NCBI GenBank assembly: GCA_026706935.1
Contig: JAPOXV010000018.1
Coordinates: forward strand, 744,001-808,000
Length of the DNA stretch: 64,000 bases
Direction: 5' to 3'
From: Gammaproteobacteria bacterium
Lineage (GTDB): Bacteria > Pseudomonadota > Gammaproteobacteria > Pseudomonadales > Azotimanducaceae
The translations under genes were made by a program, and so were the position numbers. Each line of letters begins with the position of its first letter. Within the stretch, counting starts at the first letter, position 1. Below are positions 25,819 through 34,475 of this stretch, one piece after another. A model generated the notes under the pieces. It searched no databases. It was given only the letters and a program-made list of their open reading frames with translations, and was not told the origin of the DNA.

Positions 25819-26063
25819 ATTTCTTCGTCGATGACGCTAAAAATCGCCGTATTCCGCTCGAATTCCTCAAATTCCTCCTCACTCCACGTTCCAGCGAATC
25901 GTTCCAAACCGTTTGTCCATCGGCCACCGTGTTCGTTTAGATCAAGAGACTCGCGCAAGAGATGTAGCACGGTGCTGTTCATTGATGTCCCGAGACGGTG
26001 TTTTTCCTTCTCCAGAGCATCAGCAAGTTTGGGTGTTACATTTCGAATCGTTAGTGTTTTCAC
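25809..26063 (-). CDS. vapB: VapB/FitA-type ribbon-helix-helix antitoxin
   Basis: 84 residues from GTG 26063, chosen because the family begins with VKTLTIRNV; TTG 26075 would add four residues and would sit against the palindrome upstream. No strong Shine-Dalgarno is visible for either. Residues 1-45 (TLTIRNVTPKLADALEKEKHRLGTSMNSTVLHLLRES) are a ribbon-helix-helix DNA-binding domain. The acidic tail (TWSEEEFEEFERNTA) is the part expected to cap the toxin active site. It should repress its own operon, alone or with VapC. Confidence 0.85.
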   Translation of the reverse strand: MKTLTIRNVTPKLADALEKEKHRLGTSMNSTVLHLLRESLDLNEHGGRWTNGLERFAGTWSEEEFEEFERNTAIFSVIDEEIWK

Positions 26064-26076
26064 GCGTGAAACCAAT

Positions 26077-26098
26077 AATTGATGTCATTGACACAATT
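26077..26098 (-). promoter_or_regulatory. Palindromic operator candidate of vapBC
   Basis: An imperfect palindrome of 22 bases: AATTG-A-TGTCA (26077-26087), one T, then TGACA-CAATT (26089-26098). The arms pair at 10 of 11 positions with a single extra A on one side. It lies just upstream of the antitoxin start, where VapBC complexes bind to repress themselves. Confidence 0.55.
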
Positions 26099-26132
26099 CT
26101 ATGCAGTCAAATTGGAACGCGCTGCATGAGAG

Positions 26133-27011
26133 TTACGAACTACGGCTTAACCAAGCAACCAATAACCGTATTTGCATATCGTCTAACATATCGCCGAATG
26201 CCGGCATGACGCCTTCTCGTCCGTAGAGAATCGTTTCCTTTATCGTTAGTACGTCCCCACCGTATGTGTAAATTCCGGCCGTAAGGTCCGGCGCGCCCAA
26301 AGCGATAGAACCTTTTCCATCGGCGCCGTGACACGCAACGCAGAGTTCATCGTACTTTGCTTTACCCGGGTGTATAGTCGGCATCGAGTCAGCCAATGCG
26401 AGTGTGTATTGCGCCAACTGGGACGCTTCAGAACGATTCAAGACCGAATTCCACCCAACCATGATGCCGTGCCGACCGTCTCGGATTGACTGCTCGATCG
26501 CGTCTGGCGAAGACCCCCATTGCCAAGCGCCATCTAGAAGATTTGGAAACATTCCAGCCTGGCCTACCGCATCAAGTCCATGACAAGCGGCACACTGTCG
26601 ATCGAACACGCGCTTTGCCGCACGCATCAGTACTTCGTCCGCTTGTATCGACTCAAGATCCATACGAGTAATCTCGCTACGACGTGCACCGAATGCACTC
26701 TCATGTGCTACCAGTCGTGCTTCAAGCTCGCCACCTTGAGACCAACGAAATGTCCCAGACAAACTACCCAGACCTGGATACAGAATGAGGTATACCAGCG
26801 TGAACACCAACGAAGCGAGCATCGTCCAAAACCACCACATCGGCGCAGGATGTTCACCTTCGCGTAAGTTCTCGTCCCAAATCGTTGGCGATTGCTCATC
26901 CTCGCCTACTTTTTGTCCACCAAAATAAGCACCATAGATAACCCACGCTAAGCCAAGAAGCGACAGCACAGTAAGGACTGCGACCCAACCCGCCCAGAAA
27001 TCAAATGGCAT
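26133..27011 (-). CDS. ccoP: Cytochrome c oxidase cbb3-type, subunit III
   Basis: 292 residues. Two membrane segments lie at about 8-30 and 60-80, and the rest is periplasmic with two haem c sites: C140-AA-C143-H144 and C224-VA-C227-H228. This dihaem subunit takes electrons from soluble cytochrome c and passes them to CcoO. The N-terminus carries the CcoP signature (DEXLREGEHPAPMWWFW). ATG 27011 overlaps the end of ccoQ by 11 bases. The membrane-bound oxidase reduces O2 with high affinity while pumping protons. It is the last gene of the oxidase set. Confidence 0.95.
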   Translation of the reverse strand: MPFDFWAGWVAVLTVLSLLGLAWVIYGAYFGGQKVGEDEQSPTIWDENLREGEHPAPMWWFWTMLASLVFTLVYLILYPGLGSLSGTFRWSQGGELEARLVAHESAFGARRSEITRMDLESIQADEVLMRAAKRVFDRQCAACHGLDAVGQAGMFPNLLDGAWQWGSSPDAIEQSIRDGRHGIMVGWNSVLNRSEASQLAQYTLALADSMPTIHPGKAKYDELCVACHGADGKGSIALGAPDLTAGIYTYGGDVLTIKETILYGREGVMPAFGDMLDDMQIRLLVAWLSRSS

Positions 27012-27159
27012 TTGGCTTCTTGTCCGGCTCTTCGTCGTTCAACGGTATTTCTGCGGTCTCCTCGATGTCTCGATCCGGCGACCACACGAATACCCATGTC
27101 GCAACCGCAACCATGAACAACATCACAAGCATGTCACCGGCGAAAAGGAAATACGTCAA
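27001..27159 (-). CDS. ccoQ: Cytochrome c oxidase cbb3-type, subunit IV (CcoQ)
   Basis: A 52-residue frame fills the gap between ccoO and ccoP. TTG 27159-27157 overlaps the ccoO stop (TTGA), and the stop at 27001-27003 lies inside ccoP. The protein has one membrane helix (LVMLFMVAVATWVFVW, about 11-26) followed by an acidic tail with EETAEIPLNDEE, similar to the FEEAANLPFDD pattern of CcoQ. ATG codons inside the helix (residues 10, 13, 16) are possible starts but would cut it. CcoQ stabilises the complex. The position and overlaps make it part of the operon. Confidence 0.8.
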   Translation of the reverse strand: MTYFLFAGDMLVMLFMVAVATWVFVWSPDRDIEETAEIPLNDEEPDKKPNAI

Positions 27160-27791
27160 TGTGCCATTCCTCCGGCTGAACCAGCTGCATCGCCGAGAAC
27201 GCCTAGATATGCAACAATCGCATCCAACTCAGTCTTATCGGATACCAGATCCGGTGCTTGCGCAATCTGCTCGTCGGTGTAAGGGTGCCCGAGCATCCCT
27301 AATCGACGCATACGGGTTTGAATGTTCTCCCGCGGATCCGCAGCTCTTTCTGCAAGCCACGGGTAAGCGGGCATGATCGAATTCGGCACAACGCTGCGAG
27401 GATCGACTAGATGCACGCGTTGCCATGCGTCGCTGTACTTGGCGCCAACGCGGTGAAGGTCGGGACCCGTACGTTTTGAACCCCATAGAAATGGTCGATC
27501 GTACGCGGATTCCCCGGCACTCGAAAACGGACCATACCGTTTGACTTCCGCGAGTAGAGGTCGAACTTGCTGTGAATGGCAAGTACTGCAACCCTCACGG
27601 ATGTAAACATCGCGACCGAGTAGCTCTAAAGCGCCATAGGGTTGAGTTTCTGTCGTCGGTGTAACAAGCTCATCTTGGAATACACTCGGTAGTACCTGTA
27701 CTAAACCCCCAATCGCAGACACGAAGAGGATTCCGAAGATAAGCAGACCTGAGTTTTCCTCGAGCTTTCGGTGGATGTCAAGAACGTTCAT
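27156..27791 (-). CDS. ccoO: Cytochrome c oxidase cbb3-type, subunit II
   Basis: 211 residues. A single N-terminal membrane anchor (about 16-36, LLIFGILFVSAIGGLVQVLP) is followed by a periplasmic monohaem cytochrome c domain with C68-ST-C71-H72 in REGCSTCHSQQVRP. DRPFLWGSKRTGPDLHRVG and SIMPAYPWL, typical of CcoO, supply the rest of the haem pocket and its axial Met. It relays electrons from CcoP to the catalytic subunit. The start overlaps the ccoN stop by four bases (ATGA). Confidence 0.96.
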   Translation of the reverse strand: MNVLDIHRKLEENSGLLIFGILFVSAIGGLVQVLPSVFQDELVTPTTETQPYGALELLGRDVYIREGCSTCHSQQVRPLLAEVKRYGPFSSAGESAYDRPFLWGSKRTGPDLHRVGAKYSDAWQRVHLVDPRSVVPNSIMPAYPWLAERAADPRENIQTRMRRLGMLGHPYTDEQIAQAPDLVSDKTELDAIVAYLGVLGDAAGSAGGMAH

Positions 27792-29230
27792 GCCACCGCC
27801 TCTACTGCACTTCTGGCAGTCCGCACTTCTGGGATTCGTCGTGTAACGGTGGTTCGGTTTTCCATCGTCTTGACGAAGTTGTAAAACATCAGGATGGCAC
27901 CGGATAGAAACACCGCGCCGGCGACAAAACGCAACGCGTAATAAGGAACCATGCTTGCCATGATGTCTCGGAAGCTATAGCTGAGTTCGCCAAGTTCATC
28001 CAAAGACAACCAAAGTAACCCCTGAGACACACCCGCACCCCACATTGACAAGATATAGAGCATCGTGCCAGCCAGTGCCAGCCAGAAGTGGATGTTCGCA
28101 AGCCGAACGCTATACAACTCTGCACCCACCAACCGTGGCACGAGGAAATAGAACGTGCCAAACGTGATCATTGCGTTCCAACCAAGTGCGCCCGAATGTA
28201 CGTGACCCACCGTCCAATCCGTAAAGTGACTCACGACGTTTACGCTCTTGATTGACAACATCGGTCCTTCGAATGTCGCCAATCCGTAGAACGCCAGCGC
28301 TAAAACGATGAACTTCATCGCAGGATCAGTCTTCAGCTTTTCCCAAGCTCCCGCTACGGTCATCACGCCGTTCACCATCGTTGCCCACGATGGTGCTAAC
28401 AAGATGATGCTCATGACCATCCCGAGCGACTGCACCCATTCGGGAATCGCGTTGTAATGGAGATGGTGTGGTCCCGCCCAGATGTAGCTATACGTGAACG
28501 CCCAGAAAGCTACGATCGACAAGCGATAACTCCAGATTGGACGATCCGCCTGCTTCGGCAGAAAGTAGTAGAGCATCCCGAGAAAACCGCCTGTGAGGAG
28601 AAAACCCACAGCGTTGTGCCCATACCACCACTGCACGATAGCGTCCTGTTCGCCTGCAAACATCGAATAAGACTTATCGATAGAGACTGGGATTGCCATG
28701 CTGTTTACGACGTGCAGCATCGCGATCACGATGATGAGTGCACCGTAAAACCAATTCGAAACGTAAATCGCCTTTACCTTCCGTTTCACAATCGTGCCAA
28801 AAAACACGACTGCGAAAGACAGCCACACGATCGTGATGCCGATATCGAACGGCCATTCAAGCTCCGCATACTCCTTACCTGAGGTCCAACCTGCGAGTAA
28901 TGAGATGCCTCCGGCAAGTACCGCCAAATTCCATGCGATGCAACAAAACCAAGCTAATCTAGGTGCGAAGAGTGTGACGTGCGACGTGCGTTGGACGCTA
29001 TAGAACGCCGTCGCCATTAGCGCAGATACGCCGAATCCAAATATCACGCCATTGGTGTGGAGTGTCCGTAGACGACCGTAGCTCAACCACTCCTGCCCCA
29101 TGTCGATCGTAGGCCAAACGAGCTCGGCTGCGATGAATACACCAGCCGCCATACCGGCAATAGCCCATACCAGAGACAGTACAACCAGCACGGTAACGAC
29201 ACGATCGTTGTATGTCCTTGAATCAACCAT
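27788..29230 (-). CDS. ccoN: Cytochrome c oxidase cbb3-type, catalytic subunit I
   Basis: 480 residues from ATG 29230; a longer frame to 29419 would overlap the upstream gene and its extra residues are not hydrophobic or family-like. About 12 membrane helices. Metal-binding histidines are in LRTLHTNGVIFGFG (haem b), YGHNAVGFLLTGGF (CuB, with the cross-linked Tyr region), GPHHLHYNAIP (CuB pair) and VGHVHSGALGWN (haem b and b3). It is the O2-reducing subunit. The ccoGHIS assembly genes are not in this window. Confidence 0.96.
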   Translation of the reverse strand: MVDSRTYNDRVVTVLVVLSLVWAIAGMAAGVFIAAELVWPTIDMGQEWLSYGRLRTLHTNGVIFGFGVSALMATAFYSVQRTSHVTLFAPRLAWFCCIAWNLAVLAGGISLLAGWTSGKEYAELEWPFDIGITIVWLSFAVVFFGTIVKRKVKAIYVSNWFYGALIIVIAMLHVVNSMAIPVSIDKSYSMFAGEQDAIVQWWYGHNAVGFLLTGGFLGMLYYFLPKQADRPIWSYRLSIVAFWAFTYSYIWAGPHHLHYNAIPEWVQSLGMVMSIILLAPSWATMVNGVMTVAGAWEKLKTDPAMKFIVLALAFYGLATFEGPMLSIKSVNVVSHFTDWTVGHVHSGALGWNAMITFGTFYFLVPRLVGAELYSVRLANIHFWLALAGTMLYILSMWGAGVSQGLLWLSLDELGELSYSFRDIMASMVPYYALRFVAGAVFLSGAILMFYNFVKTMENRTTVTRRIPEVRTARSAVEAVA

Positions 29231-29244
29231 CAGGATTTCGCCGG

Positions 29245-29844
29245 CTAGAGACCGAGAGACGGTCCGAAACCGTGTGTCCATAACACGACAGTAACTCCTA
29301 ACAAAGTTACTGTGGCGACTAGCACGATCGCTATTAGCGAAGATGCCATCAGCATACCTTGTTGAGGCGTCGTGTCGAGCAACACCGGAACACCTCGATA
29401 GAGCAAGAACATGCTCCATATGAGAGCCGGAATGATCACGAGCATATTTACGAAAATGTGTGGATAGAGATGCGCGAGACTACCTATGACCATTGGGGTT
29501 GCGACCGTAGCCACCACCGTCAAGTGACGACTCAACTCAAGGCTGGCATCGTATGTCGGTGCCATCCAACGAAGCAAAACCGCTAAACCAATAAAACCCG
29601 CGAATAGCGCAACGAAATAACACAACGATACGAGCAAAACGATGTTCTTGCTCAGGTGAATCGGATCCTCTGCGCCAATTTCCCAACCTGACAGCGTCGA
29701 TCCTACGTAGAGGAATATGGGTGGAATTAGTGCCAATGGCAGAATGTCCTTTAGGACAACGACACCTACCGATGCTGTTTCTTGGCCGAGATGTGAAAAG
29801 AGCTTGTTGCCTTGCACTACCACCGCGACCGGTACGAATATCAC
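29245..29844 (-). CDS. Yip1-like membrane protein upstream of ccoN
   Basis: 199 residues with about five membrane helices. The sequence LFSHLGQETASV, then LALIPPIFLYVGSTLSGW, WMAPTYDASLELSRHLTVVATVATPMVIGSLAHLYP and LLYRGVPVLL, matches bacterial Yip1-domain proteins. No catalytic role is known for them. GTG 29844 directly follows an in-frame stop and has no good ribosome site; GTG codons at residues 8 and 10 (29823, 29817) may be the real start, since similarity begins at QGNKLFSH. It ends 14 bases before ccoN, so it is probably the first gene of the oxidase operon, a position worth noting. Confidence 0.7.
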   Translation of the reverse strand: MIFVPVAVVVQGNKLFSHLGQETASVGVVVLKDILPLALIPPIFLYVGSTLSGWEIGAEDPIHLSKNIVLLVSLCYFVALFAGFIGLAVLLRWMAPTYDASLELSRHLTVVATVATPMVIGSLAHLYPHIFVNMLVIIPALIWSMFLLYRGVPVLLDTTPQQGMLMASSLIAIVLVATVTLLGVTVVLWTHGFGPSLGL

Positions 29845-30069
29845 TTAAACGCGTTCACTAACTTCGTCCTGCAAGTCGGATTGGCGCGTATCGATCCTGC
29901 TCGTGAACGAACGTCGTCAAACCCTCCTAACAAGTGTATCTAACTATGTAACACCATTTGTATCTAGAAAACGAAACGACCATCAATCTTGTCGCGTCAA
30001 TACTGAAACGTTCTGGATGTCAATCGATTGGCAGTCGTTAGTAGTATCGCCGCCGCACTTTTTCCGATG

Positions 30070-30861
30070 CTAACGCAAGGTCTTAAAGTCGGGTGTGCGT
30101 TTGGAGATGAACGCGTCCACCGCTTCGCGGTGTTCTTCCGACTCGTAAGCCTTAGCTAGCACCTCACCTTCGAGCTTCTGTACTGCCTTTATGTCTGTTT
30201 CAAATCCATTCGCGGTAATCAATTGCTTAACCCACCGAAGATGCGGAGCTGGATTGCCAGCAATCTCACGCGCGAGTTCGGTGGCTTGAGACATCAACTG
30301 ATCATGTGGTACCAACCGATCCGCTAGTCCTAAGTTGAACGCTTCTTCGCCAGAATACAACCGACCGGTCAAACACATCTCACTGGCACGTCCAAATCCC
30401 ACACGAGCAACTAAGAAGTGCGAACTACCGAGTTCAGGCGTGACGCCCATCTTGACGAACGCCATACCGAATCGAGCCTGGTCCGATGCAACGATCACGT
30501 CCATTGGGAGGATCATCGTTGCACCTACGCCGACACATGCGCCGTTGACTGCAGCGATCAACGGCTTTGAAGATCGCACCAGCTCAATCCAATCACCGCG
30601 CATCGCCGCACTTTCGCCCGAATCGTCGAGTCGTGCTTGGAAGCTGTCTTTGATATCTGCACCCGCACAGAATCCTCGACCTGCGCCAGTTAGAACAATC
30701 GCGCCAACGTTTGGATTGCCGTTCGCGGTGTCGATCGCGTCATAAAGCTCCGCAGACATCCTACCGGTCCATGCGTTCAAGCGATGAGGACGATTGAGCG
30801 TGATCGTGCAGACGTCGTCAGCTACATCTACGAGGATGTCTTCGTACTGTCTATCTGGCAT
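30070..30861 (-). CDS. Enoyl-CoA hydratase/isomerase family protein
   Basis: 263 residues of the crotonase fold. The first oxyanion-hole strand is GAGRGFCAGADIKD (about 60-73) and the second is AAVNGACVGVGATMIL (about 105-120). In the catalytic loop, VKMGVTPELGSSHFL retains one Glu. The C-terminal ISKRTPDF is the usual trimer-interface tail. Members hydrate 2-enoyl-CoA or isomerise, hydrolyse or dehalogenate acyl-CoAs; the exact reaction is not assigned. The gene stands alone between the oxidase operon and a membrane-protein gene. Confidence 0.88.
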   Translation of the reverse strand: MPDRQYEDILVDVADDVCTITLNRPHRLNAWTGRMSAELYDAIDTANGNPNVGAIVLTGAGRGFCAGADIKDSFQARLDDSGESAAMRGDWIELVRSSKPLIAAVNGACVGVGATMILPMDVIVASDQARFGMAFVKMGVTPELGSSHFLVARVGFGRASEMCLTGRLYSGEEAFNLGLADRLVPHDQLMSQATELAREIAGNPAPHLRWVKQLITANGFETDIKAVQKLEGEVLAKAYESEEHREAVDAFISKRTPDFKTLR

Positions 30862-30977
30862 GTTGTTTTTCCTAGTTCTAGAGTCTTAAAGCGAGCGATT
30901 TAGAGAAACGTATTCTCGTGATCACCGTATCGCAAATCCGGTCCTGCGTACCTAGATATCTAAGGGTTTGTCAAGCG

Positions 30978-32129
30978 CTAGTCGTCTCGCGTTTCCTCGT
31001 GTCGTCGCGCGACCTGGTCCAACCTTGGTCCAATCGAAGACATAACCGCAGCAAATAGAACAACGGCCCATGCCGCTGACAGGATCAGGTGAGTACCTAC
31101 AAGTATTCTCGCAGCGACTGACACGGGTACAGCAGACCCAAACTCTTGCCCAAGCGATGTATAGAACGAGAACAGTATCCAGTCCGCGATCCCGCTTCCA
31201 GCATATTCAAACGCGCCATCCTGGAAGCGATCCAACATTCCGTAAAAACCTGAGAAAAGAAGGATGATTGTCAGATAACCCACCGCGAACGCTCCTATCG
31301 GCGGCCACATGACGGTTAAGTAATCCGCCAGGTAACCATAGATTCTCAACCGTGGTTCAAGCCAAAGCATGGACCAACGACCTACAAGGAATGCAATAAC
31401 GGTCACAAGCGCAACTTCAAATACATATATGCTGGACCATACCGCTCGCTCAACATTCGATAACCCGTAAGCATCAGTGAATTCACCGGAGAACATCCCT
31501 GCGAAAATCACGAAAGCGATCGTTCCTGCGCTGAAGAAGAGTAACAAGGGCGGACGATTGTCCCGCCAACCCACACGCCGATGACTAAGTAAGCCAGCAG
31601 CTAGTGCCGTCCCAGTCGACATCAGCAGTACGCCTATGATCAACGTGATACCAGTAGCACTATAGGTTGTTGAGAAATACCCCTGAACGATCCAGGCGGG
31701 GAGAAGCCCCAAAATTAGTAGTGCAGCTACTACGAAGGATTCTCGCCCCATATCGCGGTAACCAAGTAAATCTGACCCGCGTAGTCCGTCGATCAATCCA
31801 ACTGCCAATGCTAATAGTGGTGGAATTAGGCGAGCGAATGGATTGCCTGGGATCAATCCTGCGAGCAACGCTGCGACGACGCCGACAATCGATCCGACGA
31901 GAATACCGGTCCATGGCCCGCTACGAGAACCTCCGCGAACGCCGACACCAACGCCGATAGCGATACCACAGCCTGCACCCATTAATACGTCCGTGTGGAG
32001 GTCCGTGATCGCATACCCAAAGGGTACGACTACAAGTGCAACGACGAAGAAAATCCGGAACGCTAACCAAGCGTATCGACCGATCGCCGCCGACTTCAGA
32101 GTGAATTGACCTAGAAAACTGACCGCCAT
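30978..32129 (-). CDS. Multi-spanning membrane protein with pore-loop-like C-terminus
   Basis: 383 residues and about ten hydrophobic segments, with glycine-rich helices near the N-terminus (MGAGCGIAIGVGVGVRGG). The last third has a helix at about 285-305 (YLTIILLFSGFYGML), then IADWILFSFYTSLGQEFGSAVPVSVAARILVG and a final helix. This reads like the helix, pore loop and outer helix of two-transmembrane ion channels, but the potassium filter TVGYG is replaced by SLGQEFG. I do not recognise the family and give no function. It is upstream of, and on the same strand as, the hydratase gene. Confidence 0.6.
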   Translation of the reverse strand: MAVSFLGQFTLKSAAIGRYAWLAFRIFFVVALVVVPFGYAITDLHTDVLMGAGCGIAIGVGVGVRGGSRSGPWTGILVGSIVGVVAALLAGLIPGNPFARLIPPLLALAVGLIDGLRGSDLLGYRDMGRESFVVAALLILGLLPAWIVQGYFSTTYSATGITLIIGVLLMSTGTALAAGLLSHRRVGWRDNRPPLLLFFSAGTIAFVIFAGMFSGEFTDAYGLSNVERAVWSSIYVFEVALVTVIAFLVGRWSMLWLEPRLRIYGYLADYLTVMWPPIGAFAVGYLTIILLFSGFYGMLDRFQDGAFEYAGSGIADWILFSFYTSLGQEFGSAVPVSVAARILVGTHLILSAAWAVVLFAAVMSSIGPRLDQVARRHEETRDD

Positions 32130-32194
32130 ATTGAAAAATCGAACGTCAGCGTACCTTGCCTATCGGCTATCTTAGACGACACACGCTCTAATGA

Positions 32195-32731
32195 TTAACC
32201 GGAAGGTTCAATTGCTTGGGATAAATATTCCACGAAATCCGCCGATCCGATGTATTGACTGAAAGTTTCACACCAAATCGTGAGCGCTTGCTTGTCGTTG
32301 AGTTGGCTTATGGTGGTCGGGTAGATCTGCGAACCTTCGAAACTCTTCAACTTCGCGATTGGAATGCGTTCACTGTCTGCCAGGAAGTCCGCTTCGTCGT
32401 CGATCCCCGGTCGTGAATTCAGATAGACCCAATAGTTTGGTCCTGCGGATGCCTCAAAGTCCGATTTGAGTTCAATCCACGCGTCGTTTCCTGCCCTGTG
32501 GTGCACAGAAATCCTCCCCTTTGCCCAGTGCGCGAAATCCTGACCCGGTGCGTCCTCACGAAATGATCCCGTAAACGATGCGGGCTGATCGAATGCTCCA
32601 TCGAATTGCGCGACAGACTCATTCACAACAGGCGGTGGAAACAGGTAAGGAAATGCAATGAGCATTGCACCTGCGCCTACTACTACGCCAATCAAGAAAC
32701 CGATGGATAGATTGATGATTGACTTAATCAA
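32195..32731 (-). CDS. Membrane-anchored DM13-domain protein
   Basis: 178 residues with an N-terminal membrane anchor (about 7-30, NLSIGFLIGVVVGAGAMLIAF) and an extracytoplasmic domain of about 110 residues. The pattern FTGSFREDAPGQDFAHWAKGRISVHH, ELKSDFEASAGPNYWVYLNSRPG and final YPTTISQL...LTIWCETFSQYIGSADF follows the DM13 domain, a small beta domain with a conserved Cys sometimes proposed to take part in electron transfer. The Cys is present near residue 155. The partner is unknown. It lies 65 bases upstream of the membrane-protein gene on the same strand. Confidence 0.72.
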   Translation of the reverse strand: MIKSIINLSIGFLIGVVVGAGAMLIAFPYLFPPPVVNESVAQFDGAFDQPASFTGSFREDAPGQDFAHWAKGRISVHHRAGNDAWIELKSDFEASAGPNYWVYLNSRPGIDDEADFLADSERIPIAKLKSFEGSQIYPTTISQLNDKQALTIWCETFSQYIGSADFVEYLSQAIEPSG

Positions 32732-32798
32732 CAGCTCGCCTCAGTTACGCAATGTCAACGCTGTTTACAAATATGACACGTTAGATATACGGAGCGTT

Positions 32799-34355
32799 CT
32801 ATGCCGCTACCGACGCTTGTGGTTCAGGTGTTTTCGGTTCTTCATCCTCGCCAAGATACCGCTTCAACCAAAGCGCCGACAGAGCGACAAGCACACCTAC
32901 GCTGATGCCGAGGCCCGTAAAAATCCCAAACGCGTTTTCGTAAACAGCTAAGGATTCAACGGCGGGAATCGTTGTACCCAGTTCTTCATCGATGGCTGCT
33001 ATCTGAGCAAGCTGACCACCAAAAAGACTGGCTACGCTACTCGCTAAGAACCAGATGCCCATCATGACACCAACCATCTCTACTGGTGAGTAACGCGTGA
33101 TCATGGAAAGACCAACCGGCGACAGGCAGAGCTCTCCTAATGTGATAAACAAGAACCCTAACACGACCCAGATCATCGCGACCTGAAACTCTGCGTTCGC
33201 CGTCATGCAGCCGAACAAAAACATCGCATATCCGACGCCACACAGGATGATCCCAATACCAAATTTCATCGGACGAGAGGGTTCGATTCGATTCCGTCCG
33301 AGTGTGTACCAAATCCAAACAAATATCGGCGAGAACGCTATGATGAATGCTGGGTTAAGCGATTCAATCTGTGCCGCATTGAACGTGATGCCAAGGAATT
33401 CCGGATCTAGATTGCGCGAAGCAAACCCTTTAAGACTGTGGGCTGCCTGTTCGAACAATCCCCAGAAAATCACGGACACCACGATCAGATAGAGCATCAC
33501 CCACATGCGGCGCAGTTGCTCTCTTGTGCACGTTCGTTGAGCATAGATCAAGACACCAACAAGCGCAATCAGTCCAACAGAGTAAAGCAGAACTCTCGTA
33601 AGGTCACGAGACTGCAATAGATAAGCCGTGAACAGCGTGGCAACGACGCCACCGGCGTAGATCAACCACTCCTTGCGAATTCCAATGATGGACGATTGCA
33701 GATTGACTGGATCATGCGGCTCGCCAACACCTTGGAGTGTCGATCGACCTGCAAGGAATACGGTCAATCCAATTAGCATCAGGATACCAGCCAATCCGAA
33801 ACCATAGCCCCATCCGAATGCCTGTCCGATATAACCACAAAGGAGAATCGCGGACATAGCACCTAAATTGATACCGAAATAGAAGATCGTAAAGCCTTGG
33901 TCACGCTTCGCGTCGTTGTCCGTGTACAACAACCCAACCATGTTCGAAATACACGCCTTCAAGAAGCCCACCCCAACGATGATGAAGGACATCGCAAGGA
34001 ATGTGGCACCCAATGCGAACTGATCCTGAACGATCTCGCCGTCGACTACCGTACCACCGGTTCCTTCGAACGCCATCAAGATGTGCCCGACACACAAGAG
34101 CACCGCACCGAAAATCACTGCTTTCCGAAAACCGAGCCACCTGTCCGCGATGAAGCCACCGATGACGGGCATGAAATACACCATCGCGCCATACGATGCG
34201 ACTATCTCAAACGCGACGGATTCCTTAAAGAGGAAATGGTCAATCAGGTAAAGCACCAAGATCGCGCGCATGCCGTAGTAGCTAAAGCGTTCGCATGATT
34301 CGGTAACGAAAAGGACGGCTAACCCGACTGGGTGGCCTAGAACTGTTGTTCTCAC
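32799..34355 (-). CDS. POT family proton-dependent di/tripeptide transporter
   Basis: 518 residues with 12-14 membrane helices. The proton-coupling motif EXXERFXYY is present at about 19-27 (ESCERFSYYGMR), and the POT signature appears at GFLKACISNMVG and FTIFYFGINLGA. The later region LGELCLSPVGLSMITRYSP matches helix 10 of DtpA/DtpT-type carriers. It imports small peptides with protons across the inner membrane. The start fits MRTTVLGHPVGLAVLF. The gene is monocistronic as far as I can see. Confidence 0.92.
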   Translation of the reverse strand: MRTTVLGHPVGLAVLFVTESCERFSYYGMRAILVLYLIDHFLFKESVAFEIVASYGAMVYFMPVIGGFIADRWLGFRKAVIFGAVLLCVGHILMAFEGTGGTVVDGEIVQDQFALGATFLAMSFIIVGVGFLKACISNMVGLLYTDNDAKRDQGFTIFYFGINLGAMSAILLCGYIGQAFGWGYGFGLAGILMLIGLTVFLAGRSTLQGVGEPHDPVNLQSSIIGIRKEWLIYAGGVVATLFTAYLLQSRDLTRVLLYSVGLIALVGVLIYAQRTCTREQLRRMWVMLYLIVVSVIFWGLFEQAAHSLKGFASRNLDPEFLGITFNAAQIESLNPAFIIAFSPIFVWIWYTLGRNRIEPSRPMKFGIGIILCGVGYAMFLFGCMTANAEFQVAMIWVVLGFLFITLGELCLSPVGLSMITRYSPVEMVGVMMGIWFLASSVASLFGGQLAQIAAIDEELGTTIPAVESLAVYENAFGIFTGLGISVGVLVALSALWLKRYLGEDEEPKTPEPQASVAA

Positions 34356-34475
34356 AATTGACCCATTCCCACAAGTAGAAGCATTCGATCGTTAAACGGG
34401 GATCGAATCGCTTGCCATTGTATGAGCGATGCTGGTCGACGCCCGATTTTGACCGAGGGTTTCTCTTTGACGTCG

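Noticed and set aside
29231..29419. 63-residue N-terminal extension of ccoN
   Set aside because: It overlaps the Yip1-like gene and is polar, whereas CcoN begins near MVDSRTYNDR.
29989..30000. FNR/ANR-like site before the oxidase operon (TTGACGCGACAA on the minus strand)
   Set aside because: It is only 12 bases against the 14-base TTGAT-N4-ATCAA site and the half-sites do not match, so I do not claim oxygen control.
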